Assembly (NCBI GenBank): GCA_016081115.2
Contig: JABTTQ020002610.1
Location: 1,736,030-1,800,029 of the forward strand
Source: Rehmannia glutinosa
Lineage: Eukaryota; Streptophyta; Magnoliopsida; Lamiales; Orobanchaceae
Direction of reading: 5' to 3'
Length of the DNA: 64,000 nucleotides
Below, in pieces: positions 47,931-59,338 of the stretch. Within the stretch, counting starts at the first letter, position 1; the number at the start of each line of letters is the position of its first letter. Made by a program: the position numbers and the translations under genes. A model generated the notes under the pieces. It did not search any database and was not told the origin of the DNA. It worked only from the letters and a program-made list of their open reading frames with translations.

Positions 47931-48500
47931 TAGCTCAATGATATTGTCAAGAAGAAGATAATGATTTTGATGTAATATTTGCACTCATATCACATTTAGA
48001 AGTTATTTGCACTTTACTTGCCCATTCTTGTTTTGAGAAAATTTCAAGCTTTACCAAATGGATGTTAAATCCAATTTTCTAAATGGTTTTATTCAAATAG
48101 AAGTCTATCGGAGTTTAAAAAAATTTTTGGCCAAATGATTTTTATAAAAGGCCTTGTATGGTTTAAAACAAGCACCCCATGTATGGTATGATAGACTTAG
48201 CTATTTTTGCTAAATGGTTTTACAAGAGGTAAAGTTTATACTACTCTCTTTTTTTTTAAAAAGGGAAAGATTGTTTACTTGTACAAATTTATGATATCAT
48301 GGTGTTACTAATGAACTATTGTGCAAGTTATTTTCTAAGTTGATACTAGGTGAGCTTGAGATGAGATGATGGGGAGCTCAATTTCTTGCTTAGACCAAGA
48401 AGATGGCTATATTTCAAAAGAACTCTTGAAGGAGTTAAGCATTGAAGAAAGAAGAACCATCTCAACCTCTATGGCTAAAGATTGACAAAAATTGAGAAAG
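47930..48500 (+). pseudogene. CopE reverse transcriptase remnant
   Basis: YQMDVKSNFLNGFIQIEVY (about 48056-48112) and KALYGLKQAPHVWYDRLS (about 48150-48203) are the conserved copia reverse transcriptase blocks, in separate frames. The following sequence, down to about 48420, keeps traces of the segment after the catalytic YVDD, but the YVDD itself is not recognisable. This is the only pol domain I can see in CopE. Confidence 0.82.
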
Positions 48501-49029
48501 GCATATCGCCAACAAACAAATTCGAGGTATGTTTTTCTTGTATTATTCCTATAGACTCGACATTCCATATGCCTTATGTCTATATGCTCGACTTCAAAAA
48601 CTATCTCAACGAATCTCATTGAAGTGCCGTTAAAAGAAATTTTCAATTATTTGAAAGACACTTTCTTCTTATGACTTGTATATCCATAGTCTTAAAACGC
48701 GTTTCTTTTTTTTTGGATAACAAGTTCGGTGTTTACAATTTATGAAAATATGGTTCGTCATAATCGAACTAAACATATTGAGATTCAAAATTTTTTTAAG
48801 GAAGTGCGTTTCTAAAACGAAAAATTGAGATGTGTTTAATTCCTTCTCAAGGATAACTCGGATTTTTTTTAATCGCCGAAAGTATTTTACCTCATTTCGA
48901 GCTTGATTATGACATAATGTATATTGAATGAGGTCTACGTTTGCATTTGCACGTTTTAAAACTTAGGGGCGAAAAATCGGATTTTCGGATCAAACTTGAA
49001 TTTTGAGACAGAACTCAAATAGTGGGTTG

Positions 49030-50032
49030 ATAGGGCAAGGCCGACCGGTCGCCCATGCCGTCGTCGACGTCGCCCTTGCCCATGACCGGTCGCCCTAAGG
49101 GATTTTTTTGGTTTAAAATGGTTTGTTTTCCAGACTTAGCTATTTTCTGTGACGGTCGCTTCTTAAGTTTGACAAAAAAATGTAACCGTTGTGCAAATGA
49201 CATCTTTTCCTTAATTTGTGGGATGGATTTCTAACAACTCTTTTCTTCAATTGTCTTGTAATTTTTACAGAATTCATGTCCCCAAGAGGAGCCTATCATG
49301 TACAAGACATCTTCTATAAATAGAGGAAGAATCAAGCAACACAATAAGAGAGAAAACTACAACACGACAAGATACACTCAAGAATACACTTGTTCTTACA
49401 TTGTCTTATTTCTTGTTGTAATTTGCCTAGATATTCACTTTCACATCTTTGAGGTCTAGGCGTTTCTTGATTACACTTGCACTATATTGTATTATCAATT
49501 ATCGAGTTGTAATCTTGAATTTGGGTAATCATTCAACACAAGATATCCTTGTGAGTGTTCTTGTGGTAAGAACATACTTGAGTGATCTAGGTGTTAGGTG
49601 TAAGAAGATTGTGGTAATCTTCTTGTTGAGGTGTTGAAGAATTTGGTATTCTTCAAGGTTGAAGATTGTGGTAATCTTCACAAGGTGCCGTTGGAGATTG
49701 TGGTAATCTTCAAGTGAGATTGTGGTAATCTCAAATGTGGTGTTGAAGAAGAGTGTGGTGCTCTTCAAGGTGTTGTTGTAAGTTGGTGTTGTATTAATTT
49801 TTGGTAAATTAATAAAATCTTTTTCTTTTTTAAAATCCATCCCCGGATATCTTGGGGTGGTAGAGGATTAGGCCCTAGGTGGGTTGAACCTCTTTAAATC
49901 GGCGTGTGTTGTTTACATTCCGCACCTTTATTATTTGTCTTTGAGCATTCGATTCGAAAAAGAGGGTAAAACCGAAAAGATGGAGATAATCTATTCACCC
50001 CCTCTAGATTATCGTAGCCGTTTGGATTTACA
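49030..50032 (+). repeat. 3' LTR of CopE, lacking the first ~420 bp
   Basis: It is collinear with the 5' LTR from about 44610 on: the CGACCGGTCG-type cluster, TATAAATA (49315-49322), hairpin array (about 49555-49770) and the end GGATTTACA. The first part of the LTR is not recognisable in 48610-49030, where other sequence stands, and no polypurine tract is visible. Confidence 0.85.
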
Positions 50033-50970
50033 CGTGTCCAACCATTCGAATCTTGAAGTTTAGATACAATTCATAAATGGATGATTTTAATAAATACTCG
50101 CATATAACAAGTTATATCACAGGAAAGTAACAACAAGATACAAGACATAGAATAGTAGAAAAGGTTTATCCATTAATGTGAAAATTTGAATACACCCAAA
50201 TGAGTTCATACAATGAAATACGAGAATCGAAGATAAATATAGAGTCGAATACAACTTGATCAAAGTACAATGGAAAGCAAAATACAACAAAGTTGAAATA
50301 TCGTCGCTACAATCTATCATCTAAGCCTTCTACTCGGTGAGGTCGCCATCAAGTGGCGCGGCTTCAAGTGCCTCGGGCTCTTCGTCCTCCATTGGATCCT
50401 CATCGGGATCTTCCTCGGGATCTCTTCAGGATCCTCTTTAGATCCTCCTCGGGATCTTTTTCATTGTCGCCAGTGGTCGGCCTCTAGTTCCACCTCGGGT
50501 GGTGGCAATGCTAGTGCATTGGCCGCCAAATCGACCTCCAAAGCGGTATCCCGCCGAGACATGGCTGTGTGAGGTCTCGATCACCATCATCTGTTTGATG
50601 ATAGTCTCCTCGAGGCGTCGATGGTGTCTCGACATGTACGCGTCCATTTCCCACTTTGTACGGTCTTCCCTGGCGCGCGTTCCATCTCCTTGCGAGTGTT
50701 GTCCAAGCAATCTGGATCAATCGAATTTGGTCTTCGCGAGCACGGATGGTATCTTCGCTATCCTTAGAAAGAAGGGTAACGCTATTCTTCTCCTCTTGGC
50801 TTTTCGTCGGGAGGTGTGTTAGTTCTTGGTTACGGCGGCGCTCATCATACGGTTAAGTCGAGGTAGCTCGAAGGCACCCCCTGGTGCCAATGGTTCATGA
50901 ATGCCCGGAAGTAATCACGTTCGGGGCGGGCCTCGAATAAGTCCCACCAGGTAGGTGGCGCTGGCTCCAT
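50033..50970 (-). pseudogene. GypT gag, N-terminal part
   Basis: The minus-strand ATG at 50970 opens MEPAPPTWWDLFEARPERDY and continues FRAFMNHWHQGVPSSYLDL before the frame is lost near 50860. Later pieces (50438-50720) are MSRHHRRLEETIIKQMM and neighbours, an Arg/Glu-rich helical stretch. It lies about 290 bp inside the primer-binding site, in the place of gag, and is cut at 50033 by CopE; the gag core resumes at 44187. The segment between 50120 and 50440 has no clear frame. Confidence 0.75.
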
Positions 50971-51257
50971 CCTGATCAAACCAACTAAAGAGGATTAGAC
51001 GAAGGTAAGGGAAGGATAAGGAAAGACAGGGAAAGGATGAATAAAGAAAGTCAGTCCAAGAGTCAACTAGGTCAAATCAAGTATGACTATGGATTCCCAA
51101 CTTTAAATTCTAACTTAGTATAAACATTAGTAATACGGTTCTATGCCATTATTTGAAATCAATTTCACACTTAATGGTCAGGTCATGGTACTACCCGACA
51201 CAGTCCGAGAGTCCTATCCTGGGTCAGCTCGGTGTAAGTTTCCATCTTATTAGCCGA

Positions 51258-51269
51258 GCTCTAATACCA
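51258..51269 (-). other. Primer-binding site of GypT
   Basis: On the minus strand TGGTATTAGAGC starts four bases after the 5' LTR. It matches the initiator-Met tRNA site except that CAG reads TAG. Confidence 0.88.
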
Positions 51270-51273
51270 TAAC

Positions 51274-54200
51274 TGTCACGCCCCAAACGTGACACGACAA
51301 CGATCAACCACTTAAACAGTAATAAACCCAATAGTCTAGACAAATGATACAACAATCCCGAGTGAAATAGAGTCTAAAGCAGCGGAAATAAAATAAACAT
51401 AAGCACGATTTACAACTTAATGTCTAACAAGATGCAAATACATCCGACATAACAATATCCAAATAACTTACGAGTCAGGAACTAGGAAATAAAATACACA
51501 TCTTATTACCACTTAAGTGTCAAAAGGTCCTATGCCCTTAAGTTCTGATCCCGAGAATGGCAAAGAGAATAAAAAGAGTCCAATAGCAAAAGTAAAATAA
51601 AAGAAAGAAGTCCAAAGAACATTGATATCATATAACGTAAGTCCAACAAAGCGAGCACGGGAATTCATCCATGGTAGGTTCAGGATCTTCAACAAAGTCC
51701 TCTTCTAAAGGTTAGAAAAGGAAGGAATGAGACGTAAATCTCGGTGGATGGGGTGATCGTGTGCAAATGTGGCGATATATACGATTAATGCGAGAAAATT
51801 AGTTTTATGAAAACGCGTGAGATATGATGCATGATTTCACACACAAGACACAAGCGTCGTGATAAATATATTTAAGTAATATACTTATACAATTTTAAGA
51901 AACAGTTCATGGTCACACAGTACTATGATTCAAGCAAGACAAGAGGATTGCGTGGATTTGTAGGGCCAATCCTATGCAAGACAAGTAAGCGGTTGCGTCA
52001 CGGATTTGTAGCGCCAACCTATGCAATACAAGTAGCGATTGCGTGCACGGATTTGTAAGCGCCAACCAAACGGGTCCGATTAACCTTAATCGTGTGGATC
52101 GCAGTGATTCCTTCGTTCTTCCTTGTAACTCCCGAGCAAGATGGTCCATGACTGTCACCTTATCGCTCCATAGCAAAAAGACAAAATCCACAGTGGAGCT
52201 AGCAAGGCTCATATTTGTCATAATCATGATTCTACCTCAAGTACTACGACCCGCTTGGACAAACTACGTCCCTCAATTGCGGGATTAAGGCGATGGGGGA
52301 AGGAAGAGTGGAATAGCGGCCGAGCTGCCGGTTGCCCATCCCCCGACGTATCCATTCCGATTGTGAGCTCGACACACCAAGTTGACTTAGACAGAAAGTA
52401 AATACAAGTTCGTGAAGTCAACCAGCAATGAGTATTATTGATTCAAGGGAAGCGATTCAGAAAATTTTCGAAAATCGCGAGTGGCAATTATGGCATTGGT
52501 GGAGTTATTAGAATGAAGATGATTATCGAAAGGATAAGCAATCTTCGATATCTTGAAAGATTAGGTGGAACATAAGTCCCGATTATAGTTACGAAATCGC
52601 AGACGAGGAAGTCGCCCCCACATTATCGCATATTGATCGGCACAAGACGATCCGATAAGTCAAGGTATTTTAAGAAAATAAAATCTTTTATATCATTATT
52701 AAAAGTCAGAGGGTCCAGGGCTGTTTATTAAAAGAAAAATAATTTGAGTTAGGTCCTTGTTAAAAAGAAAACTTACAATTATCCCCTGTTTTGTAAAAAC
52801 CAATACTTTTGGGGTTAAAAATTGAATAAGTAAATATCCCGACCTTAAAAAATTATGAGGTCAGTTCCTAAATTCTCTAAATTATTCAGAGATTCAGGTT
52901 TTTAAAGTTTTGAGGTCGAGTTTTTATAAAATTCTCACATTGGCCCCAAATTTGTTAAAATTATTATTTCGGGCCCTAAGTTTAAAATAATTAGAACACA
53001 CAAATCGGAAGGGATTTTAATGTGATTCCAGTTGTAAAATGTCACTAAGGTCAGTGGAATATTGGGACAAAATCAGTTTTAAAAGGAAAGAAGTATAGGT
53101 CCCTTAACTTTTGAAAATCTCATTTTTGTCCCATTTTGAAATAATTGCCTTTAAGGTTTTAGGGGTCCAATTGTTATGAAATTTGAACCTTGGGTCCGAA
53201 ATATAATTATGTTAAAGTTAAATTAGTATTTACAGGTGCATGGACTGCATAAGGTTTGGAAATTTCATTTTGGTCCTCAATTTTAATCTTTTACGATTTG
53301 GTCCCTCAATTTTATAAAATTACTTTTCAAGCTCTAAACACTTGGATTTTTTGAATACACTTAAAATATGTTATTTCCAGTCCCTTAGTAGTTAAAATTT
53401 CAAATTTTAAAAATAGGGTCCGGTACAGTTTCGAAAATTGCAATATAGCCCTTAAACTTCTAAAATTTTACAATCTAGTCCTTGGGCTTTTAAGGGTTGA
53501 TTTTATTTATCTAAAAACTCTTAAAACTTTATTAAAATGTCCAAACATAATTTTTGAACCTGAGTACAGTCCCAAAACTCGAAAAATTACAGAGGGATCC
53601 CTTAAGTTTTATTTTCTTGCAATTAAGTCCACCAACTTTCCATTTTTGCATTTTAAGTCCAAAAATTGAACTTTAATCAATTATGCTCGACTTGTCCAGG
53701 TTATAAATCATACAAAACATGGAATTCAAGAGGCATGCATATACAAGTCCATTTCACACAAGAGTTCATCAAATATCACAATAAAGTGTACATGTATGCA
53801 CCTATTTTTCGATAAATAACATTTTGAGCAATACATGAGAAATTTTCACAAGTTGATACAATAAATTAGTATGTAATACATAACGTATACATCTTAAGTG
53901 CTCAATATCAAAATACTACATGCATTTTAAGTAAAAACACCTAGAAGTTGGAAAGATTTTTCCACCCACCTTAAAATAAATTTGTTGGTGAAAAATGGAA
54001 TAAATTACTCTTGAAGGAGAAGTGACTTAGGTCAGCCCCTAAGTCAAGGAATACCGAAAAAAAATGTAGGAGTTAGGAAAATGAGGTTAAAAATTAAGAA
54101 AAAAGAAGAAGAGGTGAAGAAGTTAGTAAAAACTACACTCACCTTGTGTAGTAACCAAAATGTGACAAGTAGAGGTCTCCAAAAATGGTTTTACTTGCTC

Positions 54201-55420
54201 ACCCTCAAATATCACTTAAGGTCAGCCCCTAAAAGTCCAAAAAATGAAAATGGAGTATCAAAATTTTGGGAAATAGAAGAGAAGAAGAGAATATACTAAA
54301 AATCACATTTCTTACCTTATAGTCCAATTTCTCTTCTCAAGTAACTTGAGGTCTTGCTAAGGTGATCACAAGGCTCTAATATTCTTCAAGTGGTATTCTA
54401 AGTACACCTCAAACCAAAATTAAACTTAAATTAGAAGGTGAAAGAGGTGAGCTAGAAGGTATAAGAATAGATTGAAGAAGAAAATTTCTTACCTTTGGGT
54501 AGTATAATTCAATTTTTATGAAGATGTAGAAGGAGTTTTCGTGATATTTTACTAAGTTTTTGAAGAAAGAAGAAGAAAAAATAGAGAGAAGTTGGAGAAA
54601 TTTAGAGAGAAGGAGAGGATTTTTGCTTGAAGAGTTGAATGTGTTGGTGAATTGAAGATGGATTTTTGCTCCAAAAAGGCCTAATGGCCGATCACTATGT
54701 AAGAGAGGAGAGGACAAATTTTTGTTTTGTTTGGTTAGATGATAAGTTAGAGTAATAATTGAGGAAATTAGGAAATAAAGTAATGCCTATGCTACTATGT
54801 TAGGGACAATTGGCCAAAAGTCATGTTTTAGGGGGAATTTAAATTTTTGTCTTGTTTGACCAATTGGGTGGTTGAATTTGTAGGATAATTCTAAGATGTA
54901 GGTTTGAATTAATGGTGTAGTAATACACAAGATGAATACATAAGGTGTATGTGTACAAGAGTTGGGAGATATTTCTACACCAAAATTCCATGTTGGACGT
55001 CCACTAGGGGTATTTAGGGAATTTCCATAAATTTTTTTGTCCCAAAACTAATGATAATAGAAGAATAATATCAATCTCCAAAATAATTAGTGATTTCCTT
55101 GATCACTTATAAGTCTCATAGTCACTTATTATAAATCAAATTCTTAATTCTATAAGGTATAAGTCTCTAATATAATTAGTCTCTTAAAATTCTAAGGTGA
55201 CTAATAGCTACACAAATAATAATAATGATGATCGATCAAGTGATCATAAATGCGAAGTAGAAGTAATAAATGATTATGATCACGAGTAATAAATAAAAAG
55301 AAATTAAATGCGAAATATATTTATCATTAATATTTACCCGTCAAGTGACGCGATAAAAAAATAATACAAGGACGATACGTGAAACAAGTACATGCTTGAA
55401 TAAAAATCGAGGGCTTCACA
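51274..55420 (-). repeat. 5' LTR of GypT, 4147 bp
   Basis: Plus-strand ends TGTCACGCCCCAAACGTGAC and GAGGGCTTCACA, matching 35550-39679. The right flank CATTG is the target duplication. The three-copy ~50-bp repeat lies at about 51934-52068. The two LTRs are very similar over long stretches, but in the triplicated repeat the word between GCGT and GGATTTG differs in almost every copy. Confidence 0.95.
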
Positions 55421-55425
55421 CATTG

Positions 55426-57690
55426 ATTGATGATCAAGAAGCTCCAACTATGACTTGAATCATCATTGATTTTATCGAGCTATCATTATGATAGGCGTAC
55501 TATATGACCCCATATTTTCATGATAGTCTAATAATTCGTATTTGAATTATTTGAATATAATCTATCTTGATTTAAATACTCTGTGTGCTTATACGTCTGT
55601 GCATTCATCACTTTAAAAATTTTGTAGATATTTTATTTAGATAGTTTAGTAGACTTAAGTGAGACTAGTTAGCTTATGTTCTAGAATTATTAATCTTGGA
55701 ACTGAGAATTAGTAAGTTAGTACTTTTACTGGCTTGTTAGATTTAAGTTTTTAGACTCATTATATTACAATTAAGATTTGAGTATTAAGAGTTACATTTA
55801 AGATATAAGTAGTGATGATCTCAATAATGGAAACAAGCATTCGATGGATCTTAGTTTATGATATTTGAGACTATTCGAACCTAGAGTAGCTGAAGATTAA
55901 AACCTCTAATTTGTCTTTATTTGATGCATTTAAATTACTTATTTTATTATTCTAAATCCATTCTTGTACAAATTATTCAATTATCATTTTTTATAAATAT
56001 TCTTTTTAAAACTTCTAATATACACAGACTCATTTGGTTTTTAAATAAAACATGCAGCCCAATTAACTTAACTAATTCCTCTTATTTTATAAGTCCAATA
56101 TTTAACTTTTCAATCATTTCCTGGAAAAACAAAACGGAAACCATATGCAAAACCACTATATCTCACAACTATAACCTATCTTGGGCCTAGTTTTTGTTTC
56201 TTATTAAAAGCCTTTTTTTCAAATAAGCACAAGCCCACTTGAAAATCCCTAAGGCAATTTAACTTGGGAAATTGACAAAAATGTCCCACTTTTTTGAGAT
56301 AATGTCAGCCTTTTACGTTTTCCAGTACTATTTTACCCAAATTAACGCTCCCGCTCTTTTCTTACACAACTTTATGCTCAAGAGAAAATTCCCAGACTTT
56401 TCGACGCTCTGTTTCAACATTGTTTCGAACATGTTTCTTTTAATAAATTTTCAGTGCAAAAATAAATTTCGCCATCGTTAGATAATCCATTTTATACTCG
56501 AAGTCTTATAAAAAATCAAGAAATATACACATAAAACAACACATATTAAAACCAAATAAATTAAAAATATTATATAAACAACATGAATAAAAAAACACAA
56601 TTCAATTTTTTCTGGAGGCGTAGATTGAGTGGGAAAAGTAGGGCTAAATCTTTATCTATTTGTAGTGGGTAAGGATCTAATGCATGAAAACATAAAAAAC
56701 ATGAAAATAACCACGAGGCAATATAGAAACAAACCAAAAATAATATATATAGAAAACACCGTATGAGCAAAAAGAGTTAAAAATAGGTAAAACTTGTATT
56801 TGACATCAAAAACTTCATGGAAACAATAAAGAAACATCGGAACAACATTAAAAAGGGTATGGACACAAGTAAAAAAATATTTAAAACACCACATGAATAA
56901 AAAGAGCTTAAAAATAGGTAAAAATTGTAGTTACACATTGAACACTACATGAAAACAACAAAAAGAATTATTATAACAACATTAAAATTATTATAGAATA
57001 ACACCGAAATAATAGAAACAATGTATAAAATAATATATGAATAAAAAAAGCATAAAAAATAGGTAAAAGTTGTTTTGAAACATCGAAACAACAAAGAAAC
57101 AACATAGAAAAAAATAAAGAAACAAGTTTAAACAACATCGAAACAACTTCTATAATATATAAAACAATGCAGGAACAAAAAAAAGAAAAAAGATAAAAAT
57201 AATCAAAAAATATGCAGGAGCGTAAAAAGAAAATTGGTACAAAAGGACAAAAATATGTACAAAAGTAATAAGAGCGTATTGTGTGGTAAATATACCAAAA
57301 ACAACGTATTCCATGAAATTTCCCAATTTAACTTCTACTAAAAGCCCAAAGCCTATTTCCTCAAAAAAAAAAAAAAAAAAAAAAGCCCAAAGCCTATAGC
57401 CATTTGCTTATATATAAGAGCCTTTTAATCACTACAAATCCTCATTTTCATTATTCTCACAAAAACAAAATTCTCCCATTTCAATTGTGATCGGCAGAAA
57501 GCTTAAAAGGGGCTGCCATTTTATATTTTCTTTTTCTTTCTTTCTTTTGCCAAACTTTTTTCTCGTATTCTATCTTTTAAACACTTTCTCACCTCTAATC
57601 CATTTACCAATAAAAAAAACAAATTAGAGATTTGGGGTGGAAATTGCTGTGGAGACAGAGAGGTTGGAAGCAAAACCCATAAAATCCGTC
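55426..57690. other. A+T-rich spacer with an A-rich tandem repeat
   Basis: No gene is recognisable. From about 56560 to 57170 a degenerate unit of roughly 130 to 150 bp recurs, carrying CATGAATAAAAAGAGCTTAA and AAAATAGGTAAAAATTG (near 56755, 56885 and 57035) and many ACAACATAGAAAC words. A run of about 22 A lies at 57365-57385. Open frames here, such as 55921-56190, follow base composition only. Confidence 0.55.
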
Positions 57691-57915
57691 GCTAAATGTT
57701 TTAGCGACAGATTAGCGACGGATTATTTCCGTCTTTATTTACCTCGTCGTTAATTCCTTAGCAACACATTACAAATTATGTCGCTAAAAATAGCGACGGA
57801 AAAATCCGTCGCCAATTATTCACTGAAATAACAAAATGGCGACACATTAGCAACGAAAACAACGACGGACATGTCTATCGCTAAATTTAGCGACGGACAA
57901 ATCCGTAGCAAATTT
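57690..57915. repeat. TAGCGACGGA / TCCGTCGCTA motif cluster
   Basis: The 10-bp word TAGCGACGGA, or its complement, occurs at least seven times with minor variants, in both orientations. Such clusters are typical of the subterminal repeats of some plant CACTA-type DNA transposons. I could not find the CACTA ends, so only a fragment is supported. It lies just beyond the 3' end of the PME-like pseudogene. Confidence 0.65.
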
Positions 57916-57968
57916 GTCTTTTTTGGAGGGCACAACATTCTTCTTTGTTCTTATCAGTCAAGTGCCAA

Positions 57969-59338
57969 CTACGTAAATTTTGTACCAACATATTTGGCCT
58001 TTTTCACATTTTTAACCAAATCTAAATCATATTCGACCTCCGGTGGTATCAAATCACTTCCTTTAAGAAAAGCTCTCAGGGTAAATCTGGATTCCGCTAC
58101 TTCCAAACCGAGAGCATGGACATATTGTGGTACATTGTTCATAATTGCACCACGTCCACTATTGTCAAAAAGGGCTAAGTCGGTAGCATTAAAACTATTA
58201 GCAAAGTATGCAGTGAACAATGGATCTAAATGAGACTGCATCACTACAAATAATGCACCAACCCCAAGATCATCCGCCAAGTACAGCTTTTGTGAGCTAT
58301 CACTAAAGCTACCAATTGTGTAAAACGCACAAAGGTGGAATATGAAGCTGATTTTTAAAGTTAAATAATACCGAGATTGGCTTAAGAATATGATATTTTC
58401 CTCGGGAAATGATTTCTCACCAAGAAAATCACATCGTTGAAAGAACGACCGTCCAGTTCCTGATACCAAATAAGTTTTACCACAGAGTTGACAATTATAG
58501 TAAAACTATTTTATCCCTTTCAAACGCAAAGTTTGATTTGTTCCCTCTAATTTGCACCGAAAGAATACTGACTCATCAGCCAATTATTGACCGCCAACTC
58601 CATATCTTGCTGTATTTAAAATACTCAAGTCTTGAGCCATAAAATAATTTCCGTCGACCCCTACATATTTGTTGGATAAAACAGTGAGAATTCAACAATT
58701 AACATTGTATAAAGAACAAACAAATCAATAAAAATGAAAACATAACTAATGCTTACATAGTGTTGCTCCAGGGTAAGCCATAAGAACTGAACTTGCATTT
58801 GAAGTGATAATAGTCTGCTTAATTCCTTCTCCAATCAAAGATATATTGTTTTTGTCATCACCAACTCTCACTGTTTCATGGTATTCCCCCTTCTGAATAT
58901 AGATACAAACTCTAAAAGGACTATGACTAGGGGATGCCTCTATTGCTTCCGAAATAGTCTTAAAGTCAGATTTTCTCTGTTCAGAAACTGAAAACTTTAT
59001 TATATACTCAATATTCATTTTGCTCCTTGTCATTGGTATGAAAATGAATACAGTTAAGAGAGTTACGATTGTAATAATAATTGCAATAGAGATTTTAGTA
59101 ACTCTGTGCCAGTTCACCACATATGGTCTATGTTCTTCTATAGGAGAAAGAAATATGTGGGAACCAGCATTAAAGAAATGGAGTTCGGACTAAAAGAGTC
59201 GAAACCATCAAATGAAACCCTTAATGAATCGGGTGTTAATGCGGATGATATTTGTGTAGGCGGGAACTCAACATCCACCTCAATATCATTACAAGATGTT
59301 CAGGGTGAAATAGATGGTGTTATGTTCACCTCATCTAT
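57969..59338 (-). pseudogene. Pectinesterase-like pseudogene, two exons, catalytic residues missing
   Basis: Exon 1 (59338-58757) has an N-terminus with SCNDIEVDVEFPP, a membrane-spanning stretch (VNWHRVTKISIAIIITIVTL) and the start of the PME fold (KTISEAIEASPSHSPFRVCI, then SLIGEGIKQTIITSN). A 96-bp intron (donor GTAAGC 58756-58751, acceptor AG 58662-58661) precedes exon 2 (58660-57969), with AQDLSILNTA, SVFFRCKLEGTNQTL, FYYNCQLCGKTYLVSGTGRS and MQSHLDPLF. The family's QDTL, DFIFG and RPW motifs read NQTL, TYLVSG and ADDLG, so both catalytic Asp and the Arg are gone. The start is ATA, and stops lie near 59300 (TGA), at 58584-58586 (TAA) and 58506-58508 (TAG). Intact PMEs de-esterify pectin in the wall. 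Confidence 0.85.

Larger units (their letters stand above)
44188..50032 (+). mobile_element. CopE: family-1 Ty1-copia element nested in GypT gag, 5.8 kb
   Basis: It has a full 5' LTR (44188-45665), a primer-binding site, a recognisable gag, a heavily decayed pol with only reverse transcriptase traces, and a shorter 3' LTR-like segment (about 49030-50032). GypT gag continues on both sides in the same orientation. The flanking 5-mers (CGGTG and CGTGT) are not identical, and the two LTRs differ at their outer ends, so the element may have recombined or been rearranged after insertion. The internal region is far shorter than in CopB. Confidence 0.88.
35550..55420 (-). mobile_element. GypT: complete Tekay/Del-like Ty3-gypsy element, 19.9 kb with nested CopE
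   Basis: The element reads on the minus strand: 5' LTR 55420-51274, primer-binding site, gag (split), protease, reverse transcriptase, RNase H, integrase with a chromoviral-type C-terminus, polypurine tract, 3' LTR 39679-35550. CATTG at 35545-35549 and 55421-55425 is the exact target duplication. Without the nested copia (44188-50032, 5845 bp) it is about 14.0 kb. Order RT-RNase H-integrase is the gypsy order; the 4.1-kb LTRs and the C-terminal motif fit the Tekay/Del chromoviruses. All coding regions are broken. Confidence 0.95.

Noticed and set aside
44175..50040. CGTGTCCA (44175-44182 and 50033-50040) as the CopE target duplication
   Set aside because: It is eight bases long and lies five bases away from the LTR start, unlike the 5-bp duplications directly abutting the LTRs of the other elements here.
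57427..57445. CACTACAAATCC as a CACTA transposon terminus
   Set aside because: Only a partial match, no second end or 3-bp duplication found; the nearby TAGCGACGGA cluster alone is not enough.
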